From Methylococcaceae bacterium (GTDB taxonomy: Bacteria; Pseudomonadota; Gammaproteobacteria; Methylococcales; Methylomonadaceae), in assembly GCA_016715325.1 (NCBI GenBank), contig JADKAL010000009.1, positions 1-64,000 of the forward strand: a stretch of DNA of 64,000 bases. The letters are read 5' to 3'. The notes under the pieces were generated by a model. The model did no database searches. It had not been told where the DNA came from and saw only the letters and a program-made list of their open reading frames with translations. The stretch's first letter is position 1; every line of letters starts with the position of its first letter. Shown in pieces: positions 1 through 12,839 of this stretch. Both the position numbers and the translations under genes were made by a program.

Positions 1-291
1 GGGCAGCTTGCAGAAATTGAACGACTAAAGGCACAAGCGGCTCAAGCCGCAAAATTAGAACAAAACGTCGTATTGTTTAAAGCAGTGTGGTGTGGCTATT
101 GCCGAAAAGCGATGGCTTATTTGGCAGAAAAGAACATTGCTTACCAAGCCATTGATATTGATACCGCAGAAGGGGCCTTAGCCTATGCCCAACAAGGGGG
201 CGGTCAAGGCATCCCCCTTCTGCTCGTAAAAGGCGAAAAAACTATCGGGTTTGATAATGAGACTTATGATGCGATTTTTATGAAAAGATAA
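1..291 (+). CDS. Glutaredoxin-like protein, 3' part (5' end outside window)
   Basis: The open frame runs in from base 1, so the N-terminus is missing. The visible 96 residues begin with an Ala/Gln/Glu/Lys-rich segment that looks like a short coiled coil. A compact thioredoxin-fold domain follows, with the redox motif CGYC, a later GIPLLLV segment carrying the cis-proline, and a glutaredoxin-like end. A TTG inside the frame at 73 could start a minimal 72-residue domain, but the open frame upstream makes a longer protein more likely. Many gammaproteobacterial proteins join an N-terminal DUF4124-type exported region to such a domain; whether this one does cannot be seen. The thiol-disulfide role is inferred from the CxxC motif. 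Confidence 0.75.
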   Translation, partial: GQLAEIERLKAQAAQAAKLEQNVVLFKAVWCGYCRKAMAYLAEKNIAYQAIDIDTAEGALAYAQQGGGQGIPLLLVKGEKTIGFDNETYDAIFMKR

Positions 292-617
292 TTTATTTTC
301 TCTTTCAGATGACGGATGTGCCGAGGAACGAGGCGCATCTGTCTACAAAAATCCTCACGCGAACGATGCGCTTCATTTCATTCAGCACATCCTATAGCCC
401 TATTGTTTGTTTTCTGGTACGGATTGTCGACGGACGGGTTCAGGTGAAGGATGAGCGGTGGGATTAACGCTCCGATTAGCGAAGCGTAATCGTAGGCATG
501 CATACAAAATACTCATTCGTACGATTACGCTATCGCTAATCGTATCTACGGCGATACGGCCTTAGGGAATACGCTTTACGGCCTTAACAAGAAATCGTTT
601 TTGAAAAACGCGATTAT
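292..617. other. Intergenic region with one large inverted repeat
   Basis: I see no convincing gene. The main structure is the inverted repeat at 473-542. The stretch before it (292-470) shows no further recognisable site. Confidence 0.5.
473..542. repeat. Inverted repeat, ~22-bp arms
   Basis: The left arm (473-494, CGATTAGCGAAGCGTAATCG and on) and the right arm (520-542) are almost exact reverse complements around a 25-base spacer. The right arm has one extra base. Palindromes built on 'CGATTAGCG...CGTAATCG' are typical of small dispersed intergenic elements. The relation to a named family is not established. Confidence 0.6.
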
Positions 618-986
618 TCATGGACGACCAAATAGTTCATCGTAAAAGTTTTTAATCTGAGGGTTTTGAAATTGAATAGCTTTAATAAGCTCCCAAGCAT
701 TTGGAGTTTTTGGCAGCTTCCCTAGTATAGCGCCATAATCATCAACAAATTCTATAACCATTTGTTCATCCCATATGTACCTATCTTCATCAATATAATA
801 CTTAAAGTGTTGATGATAGACCCTTATATTACGACCAAGATGGTTTGCCACATAAACCATATCGACACGTGAATCAGGGCCAACCATAGGCGGAACAGGA
901 TCCTGGTTACTCCATACGATTTGATCGTGCTGCGTTAACTCAATTAGTTTGTCTATAATTTCAGCGGTTTGTCTAGTGCTAAACAT
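618..986 (-). CDS. Hypothetical protein, 122 aa
   Basis: I do not recognise the family. The product is soluble, acidic and rich in aromatics, with no signal peptide or membrane segment. It starts with a helical stretch (TAEIIDKLIELTQ) followed by mixed alpha/beta sequence with many Tyr, His and Asp residues. It ends 52 bases downstream of the next minus-strand gene (1038-1436) and may be co-transcribed with it. Base composition is more AT-rich than ispG next door, as often seen for accessory genes. Confidence that it is a gene is moderate. Confidence 0.5.
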   Translation of the reverse strand: MFSTRQTAEIIDKLIELTQHDQIVWSNQDPVPPMVGPDSRVDMVYVANHLGRNIRVYHQHFKYYIDEDRYIWDEQMVIEFVDDYGAILGKLPKTPNAWELIKAIQFQNPQIKNFYDELFGRP

Positions 987-1037
987 TTTATTTGCCTGTA
1001 AGTAAAGATTTTCTGTGATGGGTAAGTTCAGCCGAAA

Positions 1038-1436
1038 CTACTGACAAGCTCTTTTTATCTCTCTTGCTGAGTCTTCATTCTTTTCTATCCAAAAGAATAT
1101 CTTTGAAGTGTATTTTTTGATTATTTCACTAGATCTCTTAATATATGACAATAAATCACCATCAGCCCCTCTTTGCATGGCCCTTAGTTCTACATCTGCC
1201 AAGGCAAACAACTCTTCTATGTCTTTTTGATTATCTTTAAAAGAGATTAACAAAGATGATATTTGGGACGATATATCGGTAAGTTTCTCTAAATGATCGT
1301 CTACGCTTGAGCGAAAAAGGAACTTCTTTCTAATGCCAAATAACATCAAAAAAGTGAATACGGTTATAAGCAACCCAACTATGGAAGACCAACTTCCAAT
1401 GTCACTAAGATTCTGTGCAGTAAAAAACTCAACCAC
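1038..1436 (-). CDS. Hypothetical single-pass membrane protein, 132 aa
   Basis: The frame starts with GTG at 1436. One clear transmembrane helix lies near residues 14-34 (SSIVGLLITVFTFLMLFGI). It is followed by Arg/Lys residues and a long charged helical region that probably faces the cytoplasm and may form a coiled coil (residues ~45-130). No enzymatic motif is visible and I do not recognise the family. It lies just upstream of the 122-aa unknown gene in the same direction. Confidence 0.5.
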   Translation of the reverse strand: MVEFFTAQNLSDIGSWSSIVGLLITVFTFLMLFGIRKKFLFRSSVDDHLEKLTDISSQISSLLISFKDNQKDIEELFALADVELRAMQRGADGDLLSYIKRSSEIIKKYTSKIFFWIEKNEDSAREIKRACQ

Positions 1437-1470
1437 TTAAAGTATCTCAATCCGATCAGTGTATAAGCGC

Positions 1471-1640
1471 GTAGGTTGGGTTAGAACGAGCTAGGCGCCA
1501 ACGCAAAAAAATGTCGGCTTTTCAGCGCGTTATAACCCAAATTTTTGCGGTTGGTTTGTCGCTCTGTGTTGGGTTACGGCGCACGGATAAACTTATTGAT
1601 AGTTTAAGGTGATTTGTTTTGTGCGCCTAACCCAACCTAC
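1471..1640. repeat. Small inverted-repeat element with GTAGGTTGGGTTAG ends
   Basis: The 14-base sequence GTAGGTTGGGTTAG at 1471-1484 is exactly reverse-complemented as CTAACCCAACCTAC at 1627-1640. The enclosed ~140 bases contain further partial palindromes. There is no transposase. It fills the gap between the unknown gene and ispG. Elements with this terminus are common between genes in many bacteria and look like non-autonomous mobile elements. Confidence 0.6.
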
Positions 1641-1649
1641 TCACTATTT

Positions 1650-2888
1650 TTACGCCACCGACTTTTCCCTAGCTTCCCCATAATGCGACTCAATATACCG
1701 CTCCACAATCCCTTGAAATTCCTCAGCAATATGATCGCCTTTTAAGGTCACGGTCTTAACGCCGTCTTCGTATACCGGTGCAACGGGAGATTCACCTGTG
1801 CCGGGTAAACTGATGCCGATATTGGCGCTTTTGCTTTCGCCGGGGCCGTTGACCACACAACCCATAACAGCGACTTCCATCGCTTCCACGCCGGGGTATT
1901 GCGAACGCCAGACCGGCATTTGGTCGCGCAGGTAGGTTTGAATATCTTGCGCTAGGCGTTGGAAATAATCGCTGGTGGTGCGGCCGCAGCCGGGGCAGGC
2001 GATGACCATCGGGGTAAAGGAGCGGAAGCCCATCGTTTGCAGTAGTTCTTGCGCGACGATCACTTCCTTGGTGCGCGATGCGCCGGGTTCCGGGGTCAAA
2101 GAGATGCGGATGGTGTCGCCGATGCCTTGCTGCATCAAAATGCCTAACGCAGCGGATGACGACACAATGCCTTTGGAACCCATGCCCGCTTCGGTCAAGC
2201 CTAAATGCAGGCTGTAATTGCAGCGGCTGGATAAATCCTGGTAGATGCTGATCAATTCCTGGACGTTGCTGATTTTGCAAGACAGGATGATTTTATCTTT
2301 ACCCAAGCCTAGCTCTTCGGCTTTTGCAGCACTTTCCAGCGCGGACAGCACGATGGCTTTGCGCGTGATGGCAGCCAAAGGTTCGGGATTGGTCAATTGG
2401 CGGTTTTCGTCGAGCAAACGGGTCAGCACCGATTGGTCTAAACTGCCGCCGTTGACGCCGATCCGCACCGGCTTGTTGTATTTAATCGCAAATTCGACCA
2501 TTTGCTGAAATTGCGGATCGCGTGCTTTGCCGCGACCAACATTACCGGGATTGATGCGGAATTTGTCCAGCGCTTCGGCGCAAGCCGGGTTGTTTTCCAG
2601 CAAGCGGTGACCGTTGAAGTGGAAATCGCCGACAATCGGCGTGGAATATCCCTTTTTCAGCAGTTGTTCCTTAATATGCGGAACAGCCGCCGCCGCTTCG
2701 TCGGTGTTGACCGTGATGCGCACGATTTCTGAACCGGCGTCAGCCAGCTCGATAATCTGGTTAACCGTCGATGCCGCATCGGCGGTGTCGGTATTGGTCA
2801 TCGACTGGACTACAATCGGCGCACCGCCGCCAACTTTGATATTGCCTACCATGACTTGGTGGGTGACTTTTCTCATACTAATAGACAT
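1650..2888 (-). CDS. ispG: 4-hydroxy-3-methylbut-2-en-1-yl diphosphate synthase (flavodoxin)
   Basis: IspG (GcpE) converts 2-C-methyl-D-erythritol 2,4-cyclodiphosphate to HMBPP, the penultimate step of the MEP isoprenoid pathway, in the cytoplasm. The 412-residue length is normal for the bacterial enzyme. The N-terminal TIM-barrel signature is present ([37 protein letters not shown]). So are the C-terminal cysteines that ligate the [4Fe-4S] cluster (CPGCGRT and [10 protein letters not shown]). ATG at 2888 gives [11 protein letters not shown]; a second ATG at 2876 (MRKVTHQ) is an equally good start. It stands alone on the minus strand. Confidence 0.97.
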   Translation of the reverse strand: MSISMRKVTHQVMVGNIKVGGGAPIVVQSMTNTDTADAASTVNQIIELADAGSEIVRITVNTDEAAAAVPHIKEQLLKKGYSTPIVGDFHFNGHRLLENNPACAEALDKFRINPGNVGRGKARDPQFQQMVEFAIKYNKPVRIGVNGGSLDQSVLTRLLDENRQLTNPEPLAAITRKAIVLSALESAAKAEELGLGKDKIILSCKISNVQELISIYQDLSSRCNYSLHLGLTEAGMGSKGIVSSSAALGILMQQGIGDTIRISLTPEPGASRTKEVIVAQELLQTMGFRSFTPMVIACPGCGRTTSDYFQRLAQDIQTYLRDQMPVWRSQYPGVEAMEVAVMGCVVNGPGESKSANIGISLPGTGESPVAPVYEDGVKTVTLKGDHIAEEFQGIVERYIESHYGEAREKSVA

Positions 2889-2994
2889 AGGCGTAAACTT
2901 TTGGAAAAACTGATAAATTCTGAAACAATAAACGAATTATACGTTATTTTGATTAGTGAGTACTTACCAATTTACTTGGTTATAATTGTTATAT

Positions 2995-3438
2995 ATGAAC
3001 TTAAAATATCTTCAACTCCTACCTGAATCAAACTTGCCTGAGATAACTCAATTTAGACCATTTAAAACGGTTGTGCTTATTGAAAAGAATGTTTCTGATG
3101 AATGGCGTTCTTTAGTTAGCAATTGGATAATCAAATCAGGTTGCTTATACATGATGGCTTGGGGAAAAGAATGCAGTGCATGGGATGATTCAGTTGATTT
3201 TGCGAATAGTGAAGAATTTGATTTTGAAGGTATACCAGAAGATAAATTTGTAATGACCACCTGGCATGATGATGAGCCATTAAACGAAGTTTTTTTCTTT
3301 TGTAAAAATCTCGCCTTTCATCCGATAATCGAATTAAAAAACACAGTGATATTACATATTTTTGATCAGAACAAAGAAAAAGAAATTCTTTCGCTTTACG
3401 CTGGCACTGAAAAACTCATTTATCCTGAAGATATATAA
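2995..3438 (+). CDS. Hypothetical protein, ~147 aa
   Basis: The ATG at 2995 (MNLKYLQLLP) is preferred over the TTG at 2986. The product is soluble, without signal peptide or membrane helix. It has conserved-looking elements (FKTVVLIE, SGCLYMMAWGKECSAWDDSVD, TTWHDDEPLNEVFFFCKN) that resemble a family of uncharacterised ~150-aa bacterial proteins with a Trp/Asp-rich core. Its function is unknown. It lies between ispG (divergent) and hrpA (same strand, 67 bases downstream). Confidence 0.6.
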   Translation: MNLKYLQLLPESNLPEITQFRPFKTVVLIEKNVSDEWRSLVSNWIIKSGCLYMMAWGKECSAWDDSVDFANSEEFDFEGIPEDKFVMTTWHDDEPLNEVFFFCKNLAFHPIIELKNTVILHIFDQNKEKEILSLYAGTEKLIYPEDI

Positions 3439-3505
3439 AAAACCTCATTATTACTTGGTAGTTCTTGATTTTTTGATTAAGAGCTAACAAAAAAGTACAA
3501 AATAA

Positions 3506-6500
3506 ATGTCTATTCAAGAAAGCTTAAAGCAACTGGCGACTCGGTTGCCCATGTGTCTTAATCAAGATCGCCACGCCTGTAAAAAGCAGTTGGACCGCTT
3601 AAGAAGCGAGTATCAAAAGGGTAAAAACCCGTCCGATCAGTTTGCCGCATTAGCGGCACGGATTGAAAGATCGGTCGCGCTGCGTAATAAGCGCTTGGCG
3701 AGTATACCGGCCTTAAATTTTCCGGATTTGCCGGTCACTGGAAAAAAGGACGATATCGCCGAGTTAATTCTTAACAACCAAGTCGTTGTTGTCTGCGGCG
3801 AGACAGGTTCCGGTAAGACCACGCAGTTGCCCAAGATTTGCTTGTCGATCGGTCGCGGTGCGGCCGGGATGATCGGCCACACGCAGCCACGGCGGATTGC
3901 CGCCCGTACCGTCGCCGACCGGATCGCCGAAGAACTGGGCGAATCGATCGGCAAGTCGGTCGGTTATAAAATCCGTTTCAACGATAAAACCCATGCCGAG
4001 TCGCTAGTCAAGCTGATGACGGACGGAATTCTGCTGGCGGAATCGCAAAATGATCCTTATCTCAATCAATACGATACGATCATTATCGACGAGGCGCACG
4101 AACGCAGCCTGAATATCGATTTTTTGCTGGGTTATATGAGATGGTTGTTGCCCAAACGTCCGGATTTGAAGCTGATTATTACGTCGGCGACTATCGACAC
4201 CCAACGTTTTTCAGCCCATTTCGGCAATGCGCCGATTATTGAAGTGTCGGGGCGGACCTATCCGGTCGATATTCGTTATCATCCGATACAGCAAAATGAA
4301 GACGACGACGAAACCAGCGACGATCTGCAAAATGCCATTCTCGATGCGGTGGACGAGTTGTATCGAGACTTGCGCGGCGACATTCTCATTTTTATGAGCG
4401 GCGAGCGTGAAATACGCGAGACCACCGATTCGTTAAAGAAACATCGGCCTACGCAATACGACATCCTGCCGCTGTATTCCAAACTCAGCGTCAGCGAGCA
4501 GGAACGGGTATTTAATCCCAAAGGCGGCAAAATCCGTATTGTGCTGGCGACGAACGTGGCGGAAACTTCGCTGACGGTTCCTGGTATCCGTTGCGTCATC
4601 GACACCGGTCACGCGCGTATCAGTCGTTACAGCCATCGCAGCAAGATTCAACGTCTGCCGATCGAGCGAATTTCACAATCCAGCGCAAACCAGCGGGCAG
4701 GACGTTGTGGGCGGGTAGCGGAAGGGATCTGTATTCGCTTGTATTCACGAGAAGATTACGAAGCTCGACCAGAATTTACCGAACCGGAAATCCTGCGGAC
4801 GAATCTGTCAGCAGTTATTTTGCAGATGAAAGCCTTGAATTTGGGTGAAATCGAGGATTTTCCGTTTATCGAACCGCCTGACGATAAAATGATCCGGGAC
4901 GGCAAAACCGTTTTGCAGGAAGTCAATGCTTTGGACAAGCAGGGAAAATTAACGGATGTCGGCAAACAACTCGCCAAATTTCCTACCGATCCTAAATTGG
5001 CGCGCATGTTGATTGCCGCTGCGCACGAATATTGTTTAACCGAGGCGACTATTATTGTTTCGGCGTTAAGCGTGCAGGACCCGCGTGAAAAACCTGCCGA
5101 TAAAATGGCGCAAGCGGATGCTAAACATGCGGCTTTCCGGCATCCCGAATCGGACTTTTTAACTCTGTTGAATTTGTGGAATACGTTTGAAGAACAAAAA
5201 AAACATCTGTCGAACAGCAAATTAAGAAAATATTGCAGCCAAAATTTCCTGTCTTATTTACGGATGCGCGAATGGCATGATATTCACAGCCAGATCATGC
5301 AGGTGGTGAAGGGTGATCTTAAGCTCAATCTCAACACCGATCCGGCCGGCTATGAAAAAATCCATCGTGCGTTATTGACGGGGCTGTTGTCGAATATCGG
5401 TTTTCGTCACGATCCTTACGAATATCTGGGTGCGCGCGGGCTGAAATTTTTTATTTTCCCCGGATCGGGTTTACATAAAGTTAAACCGAAGTGGATTATG
5501 GCGGCGGAGCAGGTGGAAACGTCAAAAGTTTATGCCCGCACAGTCGCGCGGATCGAACCGGAATGGATCGAAGCCTGCGCCGGACATCTGGTTAAGCATA
5601 ATTATTACGATCCGCATTGGGAGAAGAAATCCGCCCGTTGCGGCGTATTTCAGCGGACTTTGCTGTACGGCTTGACCTTACAGGCCGGGCGCAAAATTCC
5701 TTACGAAAATATCGATCCCAAATCGGCCCGGGAGTTATTTATCCAGTCGGCGTTGGTCAGCCACGAATACCACAGCAATGCGCCGTTTTTCGTCAATAAC
5801 CAGAAACTTCTGGAAGAAGTCGGTTACATTCAGCATAAAGGCCGCCGGGTCGATCTGGTGGAGGACGAACTTTGGTTATATTCCTTCTACGACCAGAAAC
5901 TGCCGCCGGACGTCGTTAACGGCATTACCCTGGATCAATGGCGGAAAAAAGTCGAACGCGATAATCCCAAAATTCTGTTTTTGACCAAGGAAGATTTAAC
6001 TCGCGAAAAAGATCATTCCATTAACGAGTGGGATTTCCCGGATAACAAAAAAATCGGCAATTTAAGCTTGCCGTTGCAATATCGTTTCGAACCGGGCCAT
6101 GACGAAGACGGGGTGACGGCTATCGTCCCGGTACATCAATTAAATCAGCTCACGCAAGCGCCTTTCGACTGGCTGGTGCCGGGTTTGCTGGCAGAAAAAT
6201 GCATTGCTCTAATTAAAGGCTTGCCCAAACAAATCCGCAAACATTTCGTACCGGTGCCGGAAACGGTCAAGCAATGCCTGGAAATCGAGCCTGATTTCAA
6301 GGGTTATCTCCAGGATTGGTTGAGCACCCGGTTGCGCAAGCTGACCGGCGAAGCGGTACCGTTGAATGCATGGGACTTGCAAGCCATACCCGATCATTTG
6401 CGCATGAGTTTCCGGGTCGTCGATGAAAACGGCAATATTTTGGACTACGGACGGGATTTAAAAAAACTTCAAGATAAATATGCGGTTAAAGCGGGAAAAA

Positions 6501-7414
6501 GTTTCGACCAGATTGCGGCAGACGAGTTGAACTACACCGGCTGCATTCAGTGGGCCTTCGAAGATTTGCCGACGACCTATTCCTTTATTCAAAACGGCCA
6601 ACCGTTCGTAGGTTTTCCGGCGCTAATCGATGAAGGCAGCACAGTCGGCGTTCGTATTTTCGATACCCAGGTGAAATCGGACGCTGCCCACCGGGCGGGA
6701 TTGATCCGGCTATTTCATCTGTATCTCAAGAAAGAATGCACGTATTTGTTGAAGAATATACCGCAATCGACAGCCTCGGAATTAGCGTATAACAAGTTAG
6801 CTCCTCATCCGATTTCAAAAGTGCTAGCCGTCGCAGGCGATAAAACTAATTTTTCGTTCAAGGACGATTTGCTCCACGCGGTCTTAGCGTATCTTTTTGT
6901 GGATGGTCGCACGATCAGGACGCAGGCCGATTTTGAAAAAACAGTGCAGGAAAACAAGGCGCAATTGTTATCGGTCGCTAATGATGTTGCAAAAACGGTT
7001 TTAGAGATCATGACGCAGTACGCCGGCGTCAAATCGACCTTAAGTCGTTTAAATCCTCAAGATTCCAGATTGATCGACATTAACGAGCAGCTCAGCGTTC
7101 TGATTTATGCAGGATACATTCGTTTTACGCCGGTGATCCAACTCAAAGCGATTCCGCGTTATTTGAAAACGATCTCCTATCGTTTGGAAAAACCGGATAA
7201 CGATAAACAAAAAATCGTCGAAATTAGCCGTTATTCAACCCGATTTTGGAAAGAGGTCGAAAAAAAGTCTATTAAAGAGACGGTCATTCCCGAGTTGGAT
7301 CACTTTCGTTGGGCATTGGAAGAGTTCCGAGTCTCGCTTTTTGCACAGCACTTGAAGACTGCGTTTCCCATTTCTGCAAAACGTTTGGATAAGGCGTGGG
7401 ATGAGCGGGCTTAA
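3506..7414 (+). CDS. hrpA: ATP-dependent RNA helicase HrpA (DEAH box)
   Basis: HrpA is a cytoplasmic DEAH-box helicase; in E. coli it acts in mRNA processing and in rescue of stalled ribosomes. The 1302-residue length matches the bacterial family. Motif I GETGSGKTTQ is near residue 96 and motif II DEAH near residue 195. The SAT motif III and motif VI (QRAGRCGR) follow, then the helicase-associated winged-helix and OB-fold regions and the long C-terminal DUF3418-type domain of HrpA. The start ATG at 3506 follows an AT-rich leader; the upstream gene is not obviously in the same operon. Confidence 0.97.
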   Translation: MSIQESLKQLATRLPMCLNQDRHACKKQLDRLRSEYQKGKNPSDQFAALAARIERSVALRNKRLASIPALNFPDLPVTGKKDDIAELILNNQVVVVCGETGSGKTTQLPKICLSIGRGAAGMIGHTQPRRIAARTVADRIAEELGESIGKSVGYKIRFNDKTHAESLVKLMTDGILLAESQNDPYLNQYDTIIIDEAHERSLNIDFLLGYMRWLLPKRPDLKLIITSATIDTQRFSAHFGNAPIIEVSGRTYPVDIRYHPIQQNEDDDETSDDLQNAILDAVDELYRDLRGDILIFMSGEREIRETTDSLKKHRPTQYDILPLYSKLSVSEQERVFNPKGGKIRIVLATNVAETSLTVPGIRCVIDTGHARISRYSHRSKIQRLPIERISQSSANQRAGRCGRVAEGICIRLYSREDYEARPEFTEPEILRTNLSAVILQMKALNLGEIEDFPFIEPPDDKMIRDGKTVLQEVNALDKQGKLTDVGKQLAKFPTDPKLARMLIAAAHEYCLTEATIIVSALSVQDPREKPADKMAQADAKHAAFRHPESDFLTLLNLWNTFEEQKKHLSNSKLRKYCSQNFLSYLRMREWHDIHSQIMQVVKGDLKLNLNTDPAGYEKIHRALLTGLLSNIGFRHDPYEYLGARGLKFFIFPGSGLHKVKPKWIMAAEQVETSKVYARTVARIEPEWIEACAGHLVKHNYYDPHWEKKSARCGVFQRTLLYGLTLQAGRKIPYENIDPKSARELFIQSALVSHEYHSNAPFFVNNQKLLEEVGYIQHKGRRVDLVEDELWLYSFYDQKLPPDVVNGITLDQWRKKVERDNPKILFLTKEDLTREKDHSINEWDFPDNKKIGNLSLPLQYRFEPGHDEDGVTAIVPVHQLNQLTQAPFDWLVPGLLAEKCIALIKGLPKQIRKHFVPVPETVKQCLEIEPDFKGYLQDWLSTRLRKLTGEAVPLNAWDLQAIPDHLRMSFRVVDENGNILDYGRDLKKLQDKYAVKAGKSFDQIAADELNYTGCIQWAFEDLPTTYSFIQNGQPFVGFPALIDEGSTVGVRIFDTQVKSDAAHRAGLIRLFHLYLKKECTYLLKNIPQSTASELAYNKLAPHPISKVLAVAGDKTNFSFKDDLLHAVLAYLFVDGRTIRTQADFEKTVQENKAQLLSVANDVAKTVLEIMTQYAGVKSTLSRLNPQDSRLIDINEQLSVLIYAGYIRFTPVIQLKAIPRYLKTISYRLEKPDNDKQKIVEISRYSTRFWKEVEKKSIKETVIPELDHFRWALEEFRVSLFAQHLKTAFPISAKRLDKAWDERA

Positions 7415-7446
7415 GTCTTTTTAATTCAAAAAATCAAATAAAAGCA

Positions 7447-7695
7447 AGCGATTCAAAATCAATTGTACACAGAAAGAATCAATAACTTAGAAAAGCGCTT
7501 GAATAAAGCATAAGAAATCTGGTTGCTTTTTTTAACTATATGATAATTAAAATAATTAATGGATTTGTCGTGTTTGTGGTCAATCTAAGAAAAGCCCATT
7601 AAAAACGGTAAGTAACGGAGTTAAAAAACATATTTCCCACAGAGTTATCCACACAGTTTGTGAATAACTGTGAAGATGATCTTATTTTGAATAAG
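7447..7695. repeat. Direct repeat copy 1 with DnaA-box pair
   Basis: Shares long stretches with the copy at 7896-8150, offset by about 449 bases: AGCGATTCAAAAT, ACAGAAAGAATCAATAA, TCAATCTAAGAAAAGCCC and CACAGAGTTATCCACA. At its end TTATCCACA (7645-7653) faces TGTGAATAA (7659-7667), so an imperfect hairpin can form. TTATCCACA is the classical DnaA-box consensus; binding is not shown. Confidence 0.6.
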
Positions 7696-7895
7696 ATAGC
7701 GCCGAGAGGTATATGTTGGTTGGCAATCTGGACGAGGCTATTGCAATATTGTAAATAAATACACAGTTTCTCATTGGAAAATATCGCTGGATAATTTTGC
7801 TCTGGTATACGATTAAAATAAGTTTGGGATTCGCTTGGATAAGTCCCATTTATTGATTCCTGTACTATTTGTAAGCCTAAAATGACACAAAAATA

Positions 7896-8150
7896 AGCGA
7901 TTCAAAATTATTTGTGCACAGAAAGAATCAATAAGTTAGAACAGCTTGTAAAAAATGAGTGTTTAAGGATATTAAAATACGTAACAATATGAAATACATC
8001 TAAAAAATAGATTTGTCTCGTTTATGATCAATCTAAGAAAAGCCCAGTAAAATCGGCTATTAGCGGGCTTAAAAAACACATTTTCCACAGAGTTATCCAC
8101 AGAATTTGTGAATAAGTGTGAACACCGTCGCATTTTTAATAAGTTAACGC
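7896..8150. repeat. Direct repeat copy 2 with DnaA-box pair
   Basis: Second copy of the 7447-7695 segment. TTATCCACA lies at 8093-8101 and TGTGAATAA at 8107-8115, with the same order and nearly the same spacing as in copy 1. The flanking sequence has diverged more than the box-bearing part, which suggests that the boxes are what is conserved. Confidence 0.6.
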
Positions 8151-8348
8151 AAGAATCTCGGATTGGATTGATAATTAGAACTAATCTATTTAATTTTTTT
8201 GCTAGCAAAACCAATTCCTAATTCCATAATAAGCGGACGATAACCTTGTATAATTTATCCGGTGTTAAAGATAAAATTAATGTTAAAAAACCGAAAGTAT
8301 TAAAATTTAGTTTGAGTTCAAACAATAAAGTGGTCGATAGATAAGGCT

Positions 8349-8621
8349 ATGATAAATAATCAAGAATTGATCGGCTACGTGGCAGCTGCTTTGACTACAG
8401 GTTCGTTTTTACCCCAAGCCGTCATGACTATCAAAACGAAAGACACCTCATCGCTTTCGCTCGGGATGTACACCTTATTCACGTTAGGCGTGCTATGTTG
8501 GTTGATTTACGGCATCTTAATCTTCAATTGGGTTATCATTATTGCTAATGCCGTCACTTTGCTGTTAGCAGCCTGCATACTTTCATTTAAAATCTACAAT
8601 ACTTTTATAAGTAAGCCTTAG
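8349..8621 (+). CDS. SemiSWEET family transporter
   Basis: A 90-residue protein with three transmembrane helices (about residues 6-24, 38-59 and 63-84) and the PQ-loop signature of SemiSWEETs (TTGSFLPQAVMTIKTKDTSSLSLGMY). These half-size transporters dimerise in the inner membrane and move small sugars by facilitated diffusion. The length and the order TM1-PQ-SLS fit the family well. It sits 87 bases upstream of fbp on the same strand, so sugar movement and gluconeogenic flux may be co-regulated; that link is inference. Confidence 0.9.
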   Translation: MINNQELIGYVAAALTTGSFLPQAVMTIKTKDTSSLSLGMYTLFTLGVLCWLIYGILIFNWVIIIANAVTLLLAACILSFKIYNTFISKP

Positions 8622-8708
8622 TTTGCCAATCTTATTCGTCAAATTGGCGTCCAACTGAAATAGCTCGAAAAAATTAATCCCGAAACCGGACACGGAGATA
8701 ACGCTTTA

Positions 8709-9716
8709 ATGACCAATAAAGTAACGCTGACGCAATTCATCATCGAACAACAACGGGAAGAATTTCCCGGTACGTCGGGTGCGTTTACTTCTTTACTGAA
8801 CGACATCGCCACGGCCTGCAAAAAAATCTCGCATTACGTCAATCGCGGCGAACTTATAGGCGTGCTTGGCAGTGCGGAAACCGAGAATGTACAAGGCGAA
8901 GTGCAAAAAAAGCTCGATATCATTACCAATGACATTATGGTCAACGCACTGAGCTGGACGGGACATCTGGCAGGCATGGCGTCGGAAGAGATCGACGAAA
9001 TTATTAAAATACCCGCGCATTATCCTAAGGGTAAGTATTTGGTGGTGTTCGATCCCTTGGACGGCTCTTCCAATATCGATAATAACTTGGCGGTCGGCAC
9101 CATTTTTTCTATTTTACGATGCAGGGAAGGGGTCGATGCCGATATGCAGGATTTTCTCCGTAAAGGCACCGAACAGGTTTGTGCGGGTTTTGTACTCTAC
9201 GGACCTTCGACAATGATGATCCTGACGACGGGTCACGGCGTCAACGCCTTTACCCTGGATCAAGACATCGGCGAATTTATGTTGACCCACCGGAACATGC
9301 GCATTCCTGAAGAAACTGCCGAATTCGCTGTCAACATGACCAATCAACGCTTTTGGGAGCCGCCCGTCCAACGTTATATTTCCGAATGTTTGCAAGGTAC
9401 GGAAGGCCCTATTGGTAAAAACTTCAATATGCGCTGGATAGCATCGCTCGTAGCCGAGGTTTATAGAATTTTGACGCGCGGCGGTATTTTTATGTACCCG
9501 CTCGATTCGCGCAATCCGGCAAAGCCCGCAAAATTACGTTTGATGTATGAAGCCAATCCGATGGCGTTTATTATCGAACAGGCGGGCGGACTTTGTTCGA
9601 CAGGACGAGAACGCATATTGGACATTAAACCGACCGATATACATCAGCGAGTACCGGTGATATTGGGTTCAAAGCAAGAAGTCGAGCGAATAGTAAGCTA
9701 CCATTCGGAAGGTTAA
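8709..9716 (+). CDS. fbp: Fructose-1,6-bisphosphatase, class I
   Basis: Hydrolyses fructose 1,6-bisphosphate to fructose 6-phosphate in gluconeogenesis and carbon-assimilation cycles (Calvin or ribulose monophosphate). The 335-residue length is standard. The metal-binding motif [20 protein letters not shown] is near residues 115-134, preceded by MASEEIDE. The active-site region [31 protein letters not shown] lies at the expected C-terminal place. The start ATG at 8709 is close behind the SemiSWEET gene. Confidence 0.97.
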   Translation: MTNKVTLTQFIIEQQREEFPGTSGAFTSLLNDIATACKKISHYVNRGELIGVLGSAETENVQGEVQKKLDIITNDIMVNALSWTGHLAGMASEEIDEIIKIPAHYPKGKYLVVFDPLDGSSNIDNNLAVGTIFSILRCREGVDADMQDFLRKGTEQVCAGFVLYGPSTMMILTTGHGVNAFTLDQDIGEFMLTHRNMRIPEETAEFAVNMTNQRFWEPPVQRYISECLQGTEGPIGKNFNMRWIASLVAEVYRILTRGGIFMYPLDSRNPAKPAKLRLMYEANPMAFIIEQAGGLCSTGRERILDIKPTDIHQRVPVILGSKQEVERIVSYHSEG

Positions 9717-9955
9717 CCTGTTAAGTAATCTCAGACCTGTTTACATATAGTTTGATTAAACAGTTTTGGGGATTAAAACAGCATGGGGATTTTTATAAAG
9801 ACCATTTGAATGCCTTCTTAACTGATTGCTAAAAATGCTGCAACAAATTCAACTCAGGCTGATGAGGTGTGAATAGATACATTGAACACATCCACAGTTA
9901 TCCCCAACATTGTTAAAATACACCGATTACCTTTATAAAATAATTAGCGCATTCA

Positions 9956-12781
<2,826 letters not shown>

Positions 12782-12839
12782 TTTTTTGTCTGCGTCGGTT
12801 TTCTAGTGAGTGGCGGGTATAAGCAAACGTATTGATTCG

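Larger units (their letters stand above)
7415..8348. other. 934-bp intergenic region with duplicated DnaA-box-like segments
   Basis: AT-rich, with no convincing gene. The frame at 7972-8214 on the minus strand has no protein-like composition and overlaps the repeat. The region holds two related ~250-bp segments (7447-7695 and 7896-8150). Each ends in a paired TTATCCACA / TGTGAATAA motif. Confidence 0.6.

Noticed and set aside
1792..2280. 162-aa frame inside ispG on the same strand
   Set aside because: Shadow of the strongly conserved ispG frame; high Arg/His/Pro composition typical of an off-frame reading.
7972..8214. 80-aa open frame on the minus strand between hrpA and SemiSWEET
   Set aside because: It overlaps the DnaA-box repeat, has no family resemblance and its composition follows the AT-rich repeat rather than a protein.
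7415..8348. Chromosomal origin of replication
   Set aside because: DnaA-box-like sites are present, but no dnaA, dnaN, mnmG/rsmG or parAB lies nearby and no skew can be computed here. Recorded only as a repeat and a finding.
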